Shown piece by piece: positions 35,598-44,768 of a DNA stretch of 64,000 nucleotides; position 1 is the first letter of the stretch, and every line of letters begins with the position of its first letter. The notes below the pieces were generated by a model. That model searched no databases. It saw only the letters and a program-made list of their open reading frames with translations, and was not told the DNA's origin. Source of the DNA: Variovorax sp. (GTDB taxonomy: Bacteria > Pseudomonadota > Gammaproteobacteria > Burkholderiales > Burkholderiaceae_C); NCBI GenBank assembly GCA_017744935.1, contig JAGIAI010000015.1, positions 1-64,000 of the forward strand, read 5' to 3'. The position numbers were made by a program, and so were the translations under genes.

Positions 35598-36577
35598 CGG
35601 CGACGCTCCAGCACGGCGTTCACCTGGTAGCGCGGCCGGGCCCGCACCTCCTGGTAGATGCGACCGATGTATTCGCCGAGCAGCCCGATGCCGAACAGCG
35701 CGAGGCCGACCAGCAGGAACACCAGCGCGAACAGCGTGAACACGCCGCCCACTTCAGGACCGAGGATGAGGCGTCGGCCAGCGAGGATCACGAACAGCAC
35801 GCCCGACAGCAGCGAAACGATGATCCCCAGCATGGAGAAGGCCTGCAGCGGCACCAGCGAGAAGCCGGTGACGAGGTCGAAGTTCAGGCGGATCAGGCTG
35901 TACAGCGAGTACTTCGATTCGCCGGCATGCCGCGCCTCGTGGCCGACTTCTACTTCGGTCGGGTTCTTCGAGAATTGGTAGGCCAGTGCCGGGATGAAGG
36001 TGTTCATCTCCTCGCACTGGTTGATGAGCTGCACGATGTCGCGGCTGTAGGCGCGCATCATCGAGCCCTGGTCGTTCATCACGATGCCGGTCAGGCGAAA
36101 GCGCAGCCGGTTCATGGCGCGCGAGGCCCAGCGGCGCCAGGCGACGTCCTGCCGGTTGCGGCGGACAGTGCCGACGCAGTCGAAGCCCTCATCCATGGCG
36201 GCGAGAAGCAGGCGGATGTCCTCCGGCGGGTTCTGCAGGTCGGCGTCGAGCGTGAGCACGCGATCGCCGCGGCAATGCTCGAAGCCCGCAAGGATCGCGC
36301 GGTGTTGCCCGAAGTTGCCGTTGAGCAGCACGACGCGGGTGACGTCCGGTCGCAGTTCGAACTGCTGTGCCAGCAGCGAGGCCGAGCGGTCGCGGCTGCC
36401 GTCGTCGATGAAGACGATTTCGTAGTCGATGGCCAGCGCGTCGAGCGCCGGATAGAGCCGGTCGAAGAGGGCGGCGAGGCCGAGTTCCTCGTTGTAGACG
36501 GGGATCACGACACTCAGCGTGGGGCGATCCGGCGCGACAGTCGGCCGGCTGATTGCGGGGTGAGCTGCGTCGTTCAT
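35594..36577 (-). CDS. arnC: ArnC: undecaprenyl-phosphate Ara4FN transferase
   Basis: A 327-residue GT2-family transferase that moves Ara4FN onto undecaprenyl phosphate on the cytoplasmic face. LSVVIPVYNEELGLAALFDRL, DYEIVFIDDGSRDRS, GNFGQHRAILAGFEH and LTLDADLQNPPEDI form the nucleotide- and metal-binding set. QGSMMRAY follows, and two C-terminal membrane helices (from about residue 240, LQAFSMLGIIVSLLSGVLFVI and VFTLFALVFLLVGLALFGIGL) match ArnC/DPM1-like enzymes. Both its start-side and stop-side neighbours are coupled arn genes. Confidence 0.93.
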   Translation of the reverse strand: MNDAAHPAISRPTVAPDRPTLSVVIPVYNEELGLAALFDRLYPALDALAIDYEIVFIDDGSRDRSASLLAQQFELRPDVTRVVLLNGNFGQHRAILAGFEHCRGDRVLTLDADLQNPPEDIRLLLAAMDEGFDCVGTVRRNRQDVAWRRWASRAMNRLRFRLTGIVMNDQGSMMRAYSRDIVQLINQCEEMNTFIPALAYQFSKNPTEVEVGHEARHAGESKYSLYSLIRLNFDLVTGFSLVPLQAFSMLGIIVSLLSGVLFVILAGRRLILGPEVGGVFTLFALVFLLVGLALFGIGLLGEYIGRIYQEVRARPRYQVNAVLERRR

Positions 36578-36595
36578 GGTCGTCGTCGCCTCCTG

Positions 36596-37726
36596 TCAGG
36601 ACAGTGCGGCGGTCACCGTGGCGACCGCGTCGATCACGCGGTCCACGTCGGCGTCGGTCATTGCCGGGAAGAGCGGCAGCGTGATCGTGCGCGCGCCGAT
36701 GTCCTCGGCCACCGGAAAGTCGCCGGCGGCATGGCCGCGTTGCCGGAACAGCGAAAAGAGATGCATCGCCGGGTAGTGCACGCCAACGCCGATGCCTTGC
36801 GCCTTCATGCCGGCGATGAATTCGCCGCGGCGTGGTGCGAGCTTGGCCGGCAGCAGCGGCTGGAACATGTGCCAGTTGCCGTGGCCTTCGACGTCCCTCG
36901 GGGGCAGGGCGAAGCCGAGCGCCGGATCCCAGCGGACGAAATAGCGTTCGGCGAGCTCGCGCCGGCGGCGGTTGAAGTCATCGACCTGCCGAATCTGGCC
37001 GAGGCCGATCGCAGCGGCCACGTCAGTCAGGTTGGCCTTGCTGCCCCAGGCCTCGACTTCCATGCCGCCGTCCGGAAGTCGCGTCACGCCCTGCAGGCGC
37101 AGCTTTTCGAACTGCCGCGCCTCTTCCTCGTTGTTGAGGACGAGGCAGCCGCCTTCGGAGGTCGTGAAGTTCTTGTTCGCGTGGAAGCTGAACGAGACCA
37201 GGTCGCCGAAGCTGCCGATCTCGCGGTCGCCCCAGCGGGCGCCGAAGGACTGCGCCGCGTCCTCGATCACGCGCAAGCCGTGCCTTTGGGCGAGTGCGTT
37301 CAGCAGGTCGCGGTCGACCGGCAGTCCGGCCAGATCGACCGGAATCAGCGCGCGGGTACGCGGCGTGATGGCGCGCTGGACCTGGTTCAGGTCGATGTTG
37401 CGGGTGATCGGATCGGCATCGACGAACACCGGCGTGGCGCCGACGGCGAGCACGACGTTGGCGGTCGCGACCCAACTCAGCGGGGTGGTGATGACTTCGT
37501 CGCCGGGCCCGATGCCGCACAGCCGCAGCCCGAGTTCGAGCGAGGCCGTGCCGGAGTTGACGAGACGTACCGGCCGGCCGCCAAGGCGCTGCGACAGCGC
37601 GGCTTCGAGTTCGGCGCACTTGGGGCCGGTCGTGATCCAGCCGGAACGCAGCACCTCGCCAACCTCGGCGATCGTGCGCTCGTCGATCGACGGGCGGGTG
37701 AAGGGAAGAAAGGTTTGGTTTGTCAT
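36596..37726 (-). CDS. arnB: ArnB: UDP-4-keto-arabinose aminotransferase (DegT/DnrJ/EryC1 family)
   Basis: A 376-residue PLP aminotransferase that converts UDP-4-keto-pentose to UDP-Ara4N using glutamate. The substrate-binding start FLPFTRPSIDERTIAEVGEVLRSGWITTGPK is diagnostic; SGTASLELGLRLCGIGPGDEVITTPLSWVATAN, VIEDAAQSFGARWG, and SFHANKNFTTSEGG carry cofactor sites, with Lys of HANKNF as the Schiff-base residue. The C-terminus contains GVGVHYPAMHLFS. The ATG at 37726 overlaps the arnT stop (ATGA). Confidence 0.94.
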   Translation of the reverse strand: MTNQTFLPFTRPSIDERTIAEVGEVLRSGWITTGPKCAELEAALSQRLGGRPVRLVNSGTASLELGLRLCGIGPGDEVITTPLSWVATANVVLAVGATPVFVDADPITRNIDLNQVQRAITPRTRALIPVDLAGLPVDRDLLNALAQRHGLRVIEDAAQSFGARWGDREIGSFGDLVSFSFHANKNFTTSEGGCLVLNNEEEARQFEKLRLQGVTRLPDGGMEVEAWGSKANLTDVAAAIGLGQIRQVDDFNRRRRELAERYFVRWDPALGFALPPRDVEGHGNWHMFQPLLPAKLAPRRGEFIAGMKAQGIGVGVHYPAMHLFSLFRQRGHAAGDFPVAEDIGARTITLPLFPAMTDADVDRVIDAVATVTAALS

Positions 37727-39453
37727 TTCTTGAGGACGACGACACGTCGCTGGTCTTCGAACACGATGTGCATCGGCAAGCCGCGCTGCTGGAGTTCCAG
37801 CCAGGTCGGCCTGGTCATGTAGGCAGCCGCCTGCGGCAGGGATTGCCACTTTGCGGCGAATTCGTCGAGGGTCTTGATCCAGCGCTGCGGTTCCACTGTT
37901 TGGCCCAGGGTGAATTCGTCTTCGTAGTCGACCAGGATCACGTTGCGGCCGAGGTAGAACGGCAGCGTCTGGTCGTAGGTGCGGACGGCGAAGACGGGTG
38001 TTTCCGGCGTGATTTTCGATTGCAGTACCGCGGCAAGCGGTGCCGCGCTCTTGAGCTGACCGTAAGTGTTGTGCGCCTGGATGACCATCGAGCTCGCGAC
38101 CAGATGCGCGAAGGCGACGCAAAGGACGGCCGCCGTGACCTTGCGCCGTCCGAGGCACCACCATGCAGCCAGGGCGCCGACGAAGAAGATCGCCGCGCCC
38201 AGCCGCGCCGCATCGGCGAGCGGCTGCAGCACTTCGATCGGAGAGTTGACGGAAGCGAAGCGCGCAGGATTGATCGCCAGCGCAAGCAGCAGCGCCCATG
38301 CGAGCAGCGGCAGCAGCAGGTGCCAGCGGAGGGTCGAAGTCGCTGCGTTGCGCAGCTGCACGGTCACCAGCAAGGCCAGCGCCGGGAACATCGGGAGGAT
38401 GTAGGAAGGCAGCTTGGAGCCGGACGCGCTGAAGAACAGGAAGATGAAGGCGCACCAGACGAGCAGCACGTCGCGCGTCTGGATACGTGACCCGCCTTCC
38501 TGAGCGGCCGGGTCCTTGCGGAACAGCCATGGCAGCGCGCCCGTCCAGGGCAGCATTCCGCCAAGCAGGAGCGGCACGTAGTACCACCACGCACCTTCAC
38601 GCTGATGCACCTGCGTCAGATACCGCGCGAAGTGTTCGTGGATGAAGAAGAACTCGGCGAAGGCCGGGTTGCGCATCGAGACCAGCACGAACCATGGCGC
38701 CGCGAGTGCGAAGAAGATCAGCAGGCCCGAAGCCCAGTGCATCCCCCGCCATAGCCCTGCGTCGCGTCGCCACAGGCTGACAACGACCAGCACCGCGCCG
38801 GGAATGACGATGCCGACGAGTCCCTTGCTCAACACGGCGCCGGCCATCGCGGCCCAGGCCAGCCAGATCCAGCGGCGGCGGGCGTGCGGGTCAGGATTGG
38901 CGTGCGCCAGCAGCACGCCGCACAGCGCCAGCGTGAGGAACAGCGTGAGGCCGGTATCGAGCGTGAGGAAGTGGCTGTTGCCGATGATCCAGGTCATCGA
39001 CGCCGCAACCGCCAGCGCCTGGATGCCGGCCTCGCGGCCCCAGAGGCGGCCGGCGGTGAAGCCGACGGCCAGCAACGTGAGGAAGCCCGCCAATCCCGGC
39101 CAGAGCCGCGCGGTGAACTCCGACACGCCGAAGCCGAGGAAGGCCAGCGCGCCGATCCAGTACTGCAGGATCGGTTTCTCGAAATAGAGGAGGCCGTTCA
39201 GCCGCGGGGTCACCCAGTCGCCGCTGCGCGCCATCTCGAGCGCCAGCGAGGCGTAGCGGCCTTCGTCGGGGCTCACGAGGGAACGGGTGCCGAGCGTGGC
39301 GAACCAGACGAGGCCAAGGAGCACCAGAAGCGCAAGAAGGCCCAGCGAAGTCCACGCGGTGGCGCTGCGTGGACCCGGCGTTGCCGGGGGGGGCCGTCGG
39401 GAGTCAGTCTCGGCGGCAGTCGCGCCCAAACCCTGATGGGCTATTGTTTTCAT
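37723..39453 (-). CDS. arnT: ArnT: lipid A Ara4N transferase (GT83 family)
   Basis: A 576-residue integral membrane transferase that moves L-Ara4N from undecaprenyl phosphate to lipid A, giving polymyxin resistance in enteric bacteria. The first periplasmic loop has SPDEGRYASLALEM with the catalytic acidic pair. SGDWVTPRLNGLLYFEKPILQYWI follows, and about twelve hydrophobic helices precede a C-terminal periplasmic domain (TYDQTLPFYLGRNVILVDYEDEF). Here it is the first gene of the operon, unlike the enteric order in which it comes after arnD. A 129-base gap separates it from the next gene upstream. Confidence 0.9.
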   Translation of the reverse strand: MKTIAHQGLGATAAETDSRRPPPATPGPRSATAWTSLGLLALLVLLGLVWFATLGTRSLVSPDEGRYASLALEMARSGDWVTPRLNGLLYFEKPILQYWIGALAFLGFGVSEFTARLWPGLAGFLTLLAVGFTAGRLWGREAGIQALAVAASMTWIIGNSHFLTLDTGLTLFLTLALCGVLLAHANPDPHARRRWIWLAWAAMAGAVLSKGLVGIVIPGAVLVVVSLWRRDAGLWRGMHWASGLLIFFALAAPWFVLVSMRNPAFAEFFFIHEHFARYLTQVHQREGAWWYYVPLLLGGMLPWTGALPWLFRKDPAAQEGGSRIQTRDVLLVWCAFIFLFFSASGSKLPSYILPMFPALALLVTVQLRNAATSTLRWHLLLPLLAWALLLALAINPARFASVNSPIEVLQPLADAARLGAAIFFVGALAAWWCLGRRKVTAAVLCVAFAHLVASSMVIQAHNTYGQLKSAAPLAAVLQSKITPETPVFAVRTYDQTLPFYLGRNVILVDYEDEFTLGQTVEPQRWIKTLDEFAAKWQSLPQAAAYMTRPTWLELQQRGLPMHIVFEDQRRVVVLKK

Positions 39454-39582
39454 GAATCGTTGGCAGGCAGGAAATCAAAAGTGGCGTTGTCGAGACGGGA
39501 CTTTGCCCTGCGAAGCCGCCCCGAAGGTGCCGTATTCGGATGAATCTCAGGTGAACACGCCGTCAGGCCGGCGGAAATGGGC

Positions 39583-40413
39583 CTAGTCCGAAAGCCCCGC
39601 GCGCGCCAGCTCCACGTCCAGGCGCTCGCGCGCGTCGGCGGGTTGGAGACCGGCCGCCTTCTCGTACAGTCGCGTCGCTTCGGCCATGCACGAATCGCCG
39701 TGCAGCATCAACAGGCCGCGAGCATATTCCATCAGTGCGCTGGCTGAATGTGGATTCAGCTGCAGACCGCGCTCGAATAGCTCGACCGCCGTTTCCGCAC
39801 GCACACCGTAGGTCATGCGCCCGACCAGGCTGCCGACCTTGTCGATGACCTCGGCATGGAAGGCCCCCAGCGCGATGTGCGCATCGGCATGGCGCGGTTC
39901 CAGCTCGATCACACGCTCGAGCGCGCCCTTGACCTTCGATCCCAGTCCCTGCGCCAGCGCGCGGGCGACGCTGATGCCTTGGCTGTAGCGGCCCAATGCA
40001 TAGGCCTGCCAGTAAAGCGCCTGACAGTTGTCCGGCTCGGCGGACGCCTGCGTGGCGGCCCGCTCGGTCACCTGCTTGAACAGCGCGAGCCGTACTGCTT
40101 CGCGCGGCTCGAGGTAATTCGCGTAGATCGCGGTGGCCTGGTTGGCGAGCGCCAACCCGTCGACTCCCTGCTTCAGCGCCAGCGCGACGGCTTGCTCGAA
40201 TTCCCCGCTGTGATAGAGCGCCCAGCCGTCCACCAGCGGCCCCGGCGCAGGTGGCTGCACCCAGTGGCCAGCGTGCAGTCGATCCCAATTCGCGAGCAGG
40301 CTGGTGGTATCGAAGCGCGGGCAGTCCCGATAGGGCAGCCGGGTCCACGCGCCGGACGGGTTGCCGCTGGCGGCAGCTTGCACGGTGGTGGGATGAAGAT
40401 CCGATGGCGTCAT
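39583..40413 (-). CDS. TPR-like protein of unknown function
   Basis: A 276-residue soluble protein. From about residue 65 it shows helical repeats of tetratricopeptide character: GWALYHSGEFEQAVALALKQG, ALERVIELEPRHADAHIALGAFHAEV and AVELFERGLQLNPHSASALMEYARGLLML. No catalytic motif or signal peptide is seen. It begins 16 bases after the TetR gene stop, so the two are likely co-transcribed. It may be an adaptor working with the PHA-related neighbours, an inference from location alone. Confidence 0.7.
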   Translation of the reverse strand: MTPSDLHPTTVQAAASGNPSGAWTRLPYRDCPRFDTTSLLANWDRLHAGHWVQPPAPGPLVDGWALYHSGEFEQAVALALKQGVDGLALANQATAIYANYLEPREAVRLALFKQVTERAATQASAEPDNCQALYWQAYALGRYSQGISVARALAQGLGSKVKGALERVIELEPRHADAHIALGAFHAEVIDKVGSLVGRMTYGVRAETAVELFERGLQLNPHSASALMEYARGLLMLHGDSCMAEATRLYEKAAGLQPADARERLDVELARAGLSD

Positions 40414-40429
40414 TCGTCGGGGGGTGAGG

Positions 40430-41104
40430 TCAGACGGTGGCTGTTTGATCTTCGCCCGAATAGGCGTTGCTAAGTGTCAGCAAATGCCTCCGCTGATCCT
40501 GCGCAAGATAGGGCGCCATCAAGTGCAGCGTGTGGTGCGCGCCCCGCAGCAACGCACCCTGGGCATGCGCCGGCTCCAGTGCCTCGCGAGGATTGCGCAC
40601 GTACTCGTAGCTGAGCCAATAAGTCAACACCACCACCATGCTTTGCGCAAGCGTGTCGACCTCGGGGGCCTCGATGTCGAGATGTCCGGCGCGGCTGAGG
40701 CCGGCAAGAAGGGTTCGAATCGCGCGTGCTTTGTTCTTTAGTACTACTTGGAACTGCGTTTCGAGGTGCCTGTTCTTGCTCAACAGATCGTTGAGATCGC
40801 GATACAGGAAGCGGTAGCGCCAGATCAGCTCGAACAGGCTATGCATGAAGAACCAGGCGTCCTCGACGTCATGCACGCCCTCGCTGGCATGCAGCAATTC
40901 ATTGAGCTCGGCTTCGTAGCCCTCGTAGAGCCGGTTGATCAGCTCGTCCTTGGCGGGATAGTGGTAGTAGAGATTGCCCGGACTGATATTGAGCTCGCTG
41001 GCCACGAGCGTCGTTGAAACGTTCGGCTCCCCGAAGCGATTGAACAGGTCAAGTGCGGCTTCGAGGATCCGTTGTGCAGTGCGGCGTGGCGCTTTCTTGG
41101 CCAT
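40430..41104 (-). CDS. TetR-family transcriptional regulator
   Basis: A 224-residue TetR-type regulator. The helix-turn-helix is AQRILEAALDLFNRFGEPNVSTTLVASELNISPGNLYYHYPAKDELI. The C-terminal ligand domain is long and helical (FELIWRYRFLYRDLNDLLSKN). The pattern NISPGNLYYHY is typical of a subgroup found close to PHA and fatty-acid genes in beta- and gammaproteobacteria. It is followed at 16 bases by the TPR-like gene and preceded by a phasin gene on the same strand. Autoregulation or control of the phasin is inferred from context. Confidence 0.87.
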   Translation of the reverse strand: MAKKAPRRTAQRILEAALDLFNRFGEPNVSTTLVASELNISPGNLYYHYPAKDELINRLYEGYEAELNELLHASEGVHDVEDAWFFMHSLFELIWRYRFLYRDLNDLLSKNRHLETQFQVVLKNKARAIRTLLAGLSRAGHLDIEAPEVDTLAQSMVVVLTYWLSYEYVRNPREALEPAHAQGALLRGAHHTLHLMAPYLAQDQRRHLLTLSNAYSGEDQTATV

Positions 41105-41221
41105 GTCGTAGCCCCGGGGGTTTGTCTCTGGCGGACACTCTAGCGCAAGTCCTCGACGATGGGGCGCTGATTCACGGCCGACCGTGCGGCAGCGTGCGAG
41201 GTCAGCCAGCGTCAGACCCTT

Positions 41222-41707
41222 TCAGCCACCGGTGGGTTTGTGGCGCTGTGAGGGCTTGGATGCGGTGTCGGCGGCCTTGCGTGTTGGCGTCTTGCGCGCC
41301 GCAGCCCGCGCGGGTTTGGCGGGGCTGTCGCGCCGCTTGAGTTCTGCTTCGAGCGCCTCGACGCGCGCCTGGAGCGCAGCCACCTCCTGCGCCGACGGCA
41401 TGCCCAACTTCTCGAGCGCACGCGCGACACGGTCCTCGAAGATGTTCTCGAGCTTGCCCCAGCCACCGGCTGCCCGATTGCTGAACTCGTTGGCGAAGCC
41501 CGTCATGCGCGCCTGGGCCTGGGCCAATGTCTCTTCGGCAGCCTGCTGCGTTCGCTTCTGTACGCCGACGCCGTCCTTCACCAGCGCCTCGAATGCCTTG
41601 CTGCCCTCCTGCTGCATCTTGGCGAAGGCGCCGAGGCCGGCGAGCCAGATTTGCTGGGCGGAGTCTTTGATGCGGTCGGTGGATTTTTCGTCGTCGGAGG
41701 CAGCCAT
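41222..41707 (-). CDS. Phasin-family PHA granule-associated protein with a basic tail
   Basis: A 161-residue phasin of the poly(hydroxyalkanoate) granule-associated type (PhaI/PhaF-like). The helical N-terminal part reads IKDSAQQIWLAGLGAFAKMQQEGSKAFEALVKDG, typical of the family. A coiled-coil segment SAQEVAALQARVEALEAELKR follows. The last 30 residues are rich in Ala, Lys, Pro and Arg (ARKTPTRKAADTASKPSQRHK), resembling the histone-like DNA-binding tail of PhaF. The ATG at 41707 is preferred because AAGGA lies six bases upstream. The ATG at 41713 touches that site. Confidence 0.86.
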   Translation of the reverse strand: MAASDDEKSTDRIKDSAQQIWLAGLGAFAKMQQEGSKAFEALVKDGVGVQKRTQQAAEETLAQAQARMTGFANEFSNRAAGGWGKLENIFEDRVARALEKLGMPSAQEVAALQARVEALEAELKRRDSPAKPARAAARKTPTRKAADTASKPSQRHKPTGG

Positions 41708-41778
41708 GGTCATTCCTTAGGGTGATCGGAAGAATCTAGACCTGGAGGGGTGGCCTCGTGTAGAGGCAGCGGTCTAGC

Positions 41779-41810
41779 TTCGAATTGAAACATTCTTCGA
41801 ATGGGATAAT
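41779..41810 (+). promoter_or_regulatory. Candidate rfbB operon promoter with direct repeats
   Basis: An extended -10 motif TGG plus GATAAT (41802-41810) lies 54 bases before the rfbB ATG, with TTGAAA at 41785-41790 as a poor, too-close -35. Two copies of TTCGAAT (41779-41785 and 41796-41802), each containing the palindrome TTCGAA, flank that region, spaced 17 bases apart. They could be an activator or repressor site. Divergent to the phasin gene. Confidence 0.4.
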
Positions 41811-41863
41811 GCCCCGCTTGACCCGCCGGCAGGCGATTATTTCGACAACAAAGAGGGACCCAC

Positions 41864-42934
41864 ATGATCCTGGTCACCGGCGGCGCCGGCTTCATCGGCG
41901 CCAACTTCGTACTGGACTGGATTGCGCAAGGCAACGAGGCCGTCGTCAATCTCGACAAGCTCACCTATGCCGGCAATCTCGAGACGCTTTCGTCGCTCGA
42001 TGGCAATCCAAAGCACGTCTTCGTCCGCGGTGACATTGGCGACAGCGCTCTCGTCGACAAGCTGCTGGCCGGGCACAAGCCTCGCGCAGTCGTGAATTTC
42101 GCGGCCGAGTCCCATGTGGATCGTTCGATCCATGGCCCCGAGGATTTCGTGCAGACCAATGTGCTGGGCACGTTCCGGCTACTGGAGTCGGTGCGTGGCT
42201 ACTGGACGGGGCTGCCGGCCGACCAGAAAGACGCCTTTCGTTTTCTCCATGTGTCGACGGACGAGGTCTACGGCTCGCTCAAGCCCTCCGACCCCGCTTT
42301 CACCGAAGAGAACAAGTACGAGCCCAACAGCCCCTACTCCGCGAGCAAGGCTGCAAGCGACCATCTCGTGCGCGCGTGGCACCACACCTATGGCCTGCCA
42401 GTGCTCACGACGAATTGCTCTAACAACTACGGGCCGTTCCACTTCCCCGAGAAGCTCATCCCGCTGATGATCGTCAACGCACTGGCGGGCAAGGCGCTTC
42501 CGGTCTACGGCGACGGCATGCAGGTGCGCGATTGGCTCTACGTCAAGGATCACTGCAGCGCGATCCGTCGCGTGCTTGAAGGCGGGCGGCTCGGCGAGAC
42601 CTACAACGTCGGTGGCTGGAACGAGAAGCCGAACATCGAGATCGTGAAGACAATCTGCGCGCTGCTCGACGAACTGCGTCCCCGTGCGGATGGCAAGAGC
42701 TACGCGGAACAGATCACCTACGTGACCGACCGCCCTGGGCATGACCGCCGCTACGCGATCGATGCGCGCAAGCTCGAGCGTGAGCTGGGCTGGAAGCCGG
42801 CAGAGACCTTCGATACGGGCATCCGCAAGACGGTCGAGTGGTACCTCGCCAACGGCGAATGGGTGCGCAACGTGCAGAGCGGGTCGTACCGCGATTGGGT
42901 GCAGAAGCAATACGGGGGCGCGACGACCGCATGA
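41864..42934 (+). CDS. rfbB: dTDP-glucose 4,6-dehydratase
   Basis: A 356-residue extended SDR, second step of dTDP-L-rhamnose synthesis. [18 protein letters not shown] at the start, [22 protein letters not shown] with the Asp-Glu active-site pair, [15 protein letters not shown] as the Tyr/Lys pair, and [19 protein letters not shown] are all diagnostic. AGAGGGA precedes the ATG at 41864. First gene of the rfbBDA operon; its stop overlaps the rfbD start (ATGA). Confidence 0.97.
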   Translation: MILVTGGAGFIGANFVLDWIAQGNEAVVNLDKLTYAGNLETLSSLDGNPKHVFVRGDIGDSALVDKLLAGHKPRAVVNFAAESHVDRSIHGPEDFVQTNVLGTFRLLESVRGYWTGLPADQKDAFRFLHVSTDEVYGSLKPSDPAFTEENKYEPNSPYSASKAASDHLVRAWHHTYGLPVLTTNCSNNYGPFHFPEKLIPLMIVNALAGKALPVYGDGMQVRDWLYVKDHCSAIRRVLEGGRLGETYNVGGWNEKPNIEIVKTICALLDELRPRADGKSYAEQITYVTDRPGHDRRYAIDARKLERELGWKPAETFDTGIRKTVEWYLANGEWVRNVQSGSYRDWVQKQYGGATTA

Positions 42935-43821
42935 AGATCCTTCTGTTCGGCAAGGGTGGCCAGGTCGGCTGGGAACTGCAACGCAGCCTGGCCCCGCTGG
43001 GTGACCTCGTGGCACTCGATTTCGACAGCGCCGAGCTGCATGCGGATTTCAGCCAGCCTGAAGCCTTGGCAGACACCGTTCTCCAGGTTCGCCCGAACGT
43101 GATCGTGAATGCCGCAGCGCACACCGCAGTCGACAAGGCCGAGAGCGAGCCCGACCTGGCGCGCAAGCTCAATGCGACGTCCCCTGGCGTGGTCGCGAAG
43201 GCGGCGCAGAAGGTTGGTGCGCTGATGGTGCATTACTCGACCGACTACGTTTTTGACGGTAGCGGCACGAAGCCGTGGAAAGAAGACGATGCGACCGGAC
43301 CGCTCAGCGTCTACGGCACCACGAAGCTGGAGGGCGAGGAGTTGGTTGCGCAGCACTGCGCGCGGCACCTGATCTTCCGCACCAGCTGGGTCTACGCGGC
43401 GCGTGGCGGCAACTTCGCGAAGACGATGCTTCGTCTTGCGAAGGAGCGCGAGAAGCTCACTGTGATCGACGATCAGTTCGGCGCGCCGACTGGCGCTGAG
43501 CTGCTGGCCGATGTCACCTCCATCGCCATCCGCGCATCCCTCCTGGATCCCGCGAAGGTTGGCCTCTATCACCTGGTGGCCGGCGGGGAGACGACGTGGC
43601 ATGGATATGCGCGCTTTGTGCTCGAGCAGGCTCAGGCGGCAGGCGTTGAGCTGAAGGCTTCGCCGGCGGCGGTCGATCCCGTGCCGACCAGCGCATTCCC
43701 GACGCCCGCGAAGCGTCCGAACAACTCGCGGCTGAATACCGACAAGGTGCAAAGCACCTTCGGAATCAAGCTGCCAGAGTGGCAGCGCGGAGTGGCGCGC
43801 ATGCTCGCCGAATCTCTCTAA
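42931..43821 (+). CDS. rfbD: dTDP-4-dehydrorhamnose reductase
   Basis: A 296-residue SDR that performs the last step of dTDP-L-rhamnose synthesis, reducing dTDP-4-keto-L-rhamnose with [39 protein letters not shown] and the YGTTKLEGE Tyr/Lys pair are typical, as is [12 protein letters not shown]. It overlaps the rfbB stop by ATGA and is followed by rfbA 22 bases on. Confidence 0.96.
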   Translation: MKILLFGKGGQVGWELQRSLAPLGDLVALDFDSAELHADFSQPEALADTVLQVRPNVIVNAAAHTAVDKAESEPDLARKLNATSPGVVAKAAQKVGALMVHYSTDYVFDGSGTKPWKEDDATGPLSVYGTTKLEGEELVAQHCARHLIFRTSWVYAARGGNFAKTMLRLAKEREKLTVIDDQFGAPTGAELLADVTSIAIRASLLDPAKVGLYHLVAGGETTWHGYARFVLEQAQAAGVELKASPAAVDPVPTSAFPTPAKRPNNSRLNTDKVQSTFGIKLPEWQRGVARMLAESL

Positions 43822-43843
43822 TCACAACAAGAGACCAGACAGA

Positions 43844-44731
43844 ATGACTCAACGCAAAGGCATCATCCTCGCCGGCGGTTCCGGTACCCGGTTGCACCCA
43901 GCGACGCTGGCGATGAGCAAGCAACTGCTGCCGGTATATGACAAGCCGATGATCTATTACCCGCTGAGCACCCTGATGTTGGGCGGCATGCGGGACATCC
44001 TCATCATCAGCACGCCGCAGGACACGCCGCGTTTCCAGCAGTTGCTCGGCGATGGAAGCCAGTGGGGTATCAACCTGCAGTACGCGGTGCAGCCGAGTCC
44101 GGACGGGTTGGCGCAGGCATTCATCATTGGGGACAAGTTCGTAGGCAATTCACCAAGCGCGCTGGTGTTGGGCGACAACATCTTCTACGGCCACGACTTT
44201 GTTCACCTTCTTTCCGATGCAAACAGCAAGCAGGCTGGCGCGACCGTGTTTGCCTATCACGTTCATGATCCAGAGCGGTATGGCGTGGTGGCATTCGACT
44301 CGAATGGCAAGGCCAGCAGCATCGAGGAGAAGCCTGCCAAGCCGAAGAGCAGCTATGCGGTGACGGGGCTGTACTTCTATGACAACCAAGTCGTCGATAT
44401 CGCGAAGGCGGTGAAGCCGAGCGCGCGGGGTGAGTTGGAAATCACGGCGGTCAATCAGGCGTATCTTGAGCGTGGGCAGCTCAATGTCCAGATCATGCAG
44501 CGCGGCTATGCGTGGCTTGACACCGGGACCCACGAAAGTCTCCTGGAGGCGGGGCAGTTCATTGCGACGCTGGAGCATCGGCAGGGGCTCAAGATCGCCT
44601 GCCCGGAAGAAATCGCCTGGCGGAGCGGCCTCATCGACAAGGAGCAGTTGGCGCGCCTGGCGGAGCCGCTGCAGAAGAATGCCTACGGCAAGTACCTCAG
44701 TGGCCTCCTGAAGGACGAGCTCCACGCCTGA
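43844..44731 (+). CDS. rfbA: Glucose-1-phosphate thymidylyltransferase
   Basis: A 295-residue nucleotidyltransferase that makes dTDP-glucose from dTTP and glucose 1-phosphate, the first rhamnose step. [40 protein letters not shown] is the classic signature. [11 protein letters not shown] and [14 protein letters not shown] with the C-terminal [14 protein letters not shown] complete it. The 3,5-epimerase gene rfbC is not the next gene; it lies about 10 kb further on. Confidence 0.97.
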   Translation: MTQRKGIILAGGSGTRLHPATLAMSKQLLPVYDKPMIYYPLSTLMLGGMRDILIISTPQDTPRFQQLLGDGSQWGINLQYAVQPSPDGLAQAFIIGDKFVGNSPSALVLGDNIFYGHDFVHLLSDANSKQAGATVFAYHVHDPERYGVVAFDSNGKASSIEEKPAKPKSSYAVTGLYFYDNQVVDIAKAVKPSARGELEITAVNQAYLERGQLNVQIMQRGYAWLDTGTHESLLEAGQFIATLEHRQGLKIACPEEIAWRSGLIDKEQLARLAEPLQKNAYGKYLSGLLKDELHA

Positions 44732-44768
44732 GCTTCGTCGTCCGATCAAATATCTCTCATCCAGCAAC

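Noticed and set aside
40424..40741. Plus-strand open reading frame over the TetR gene
   Set aside because: It is antisense to a clear TetR helix-turn-helix and has no ribosome binding site or family features.
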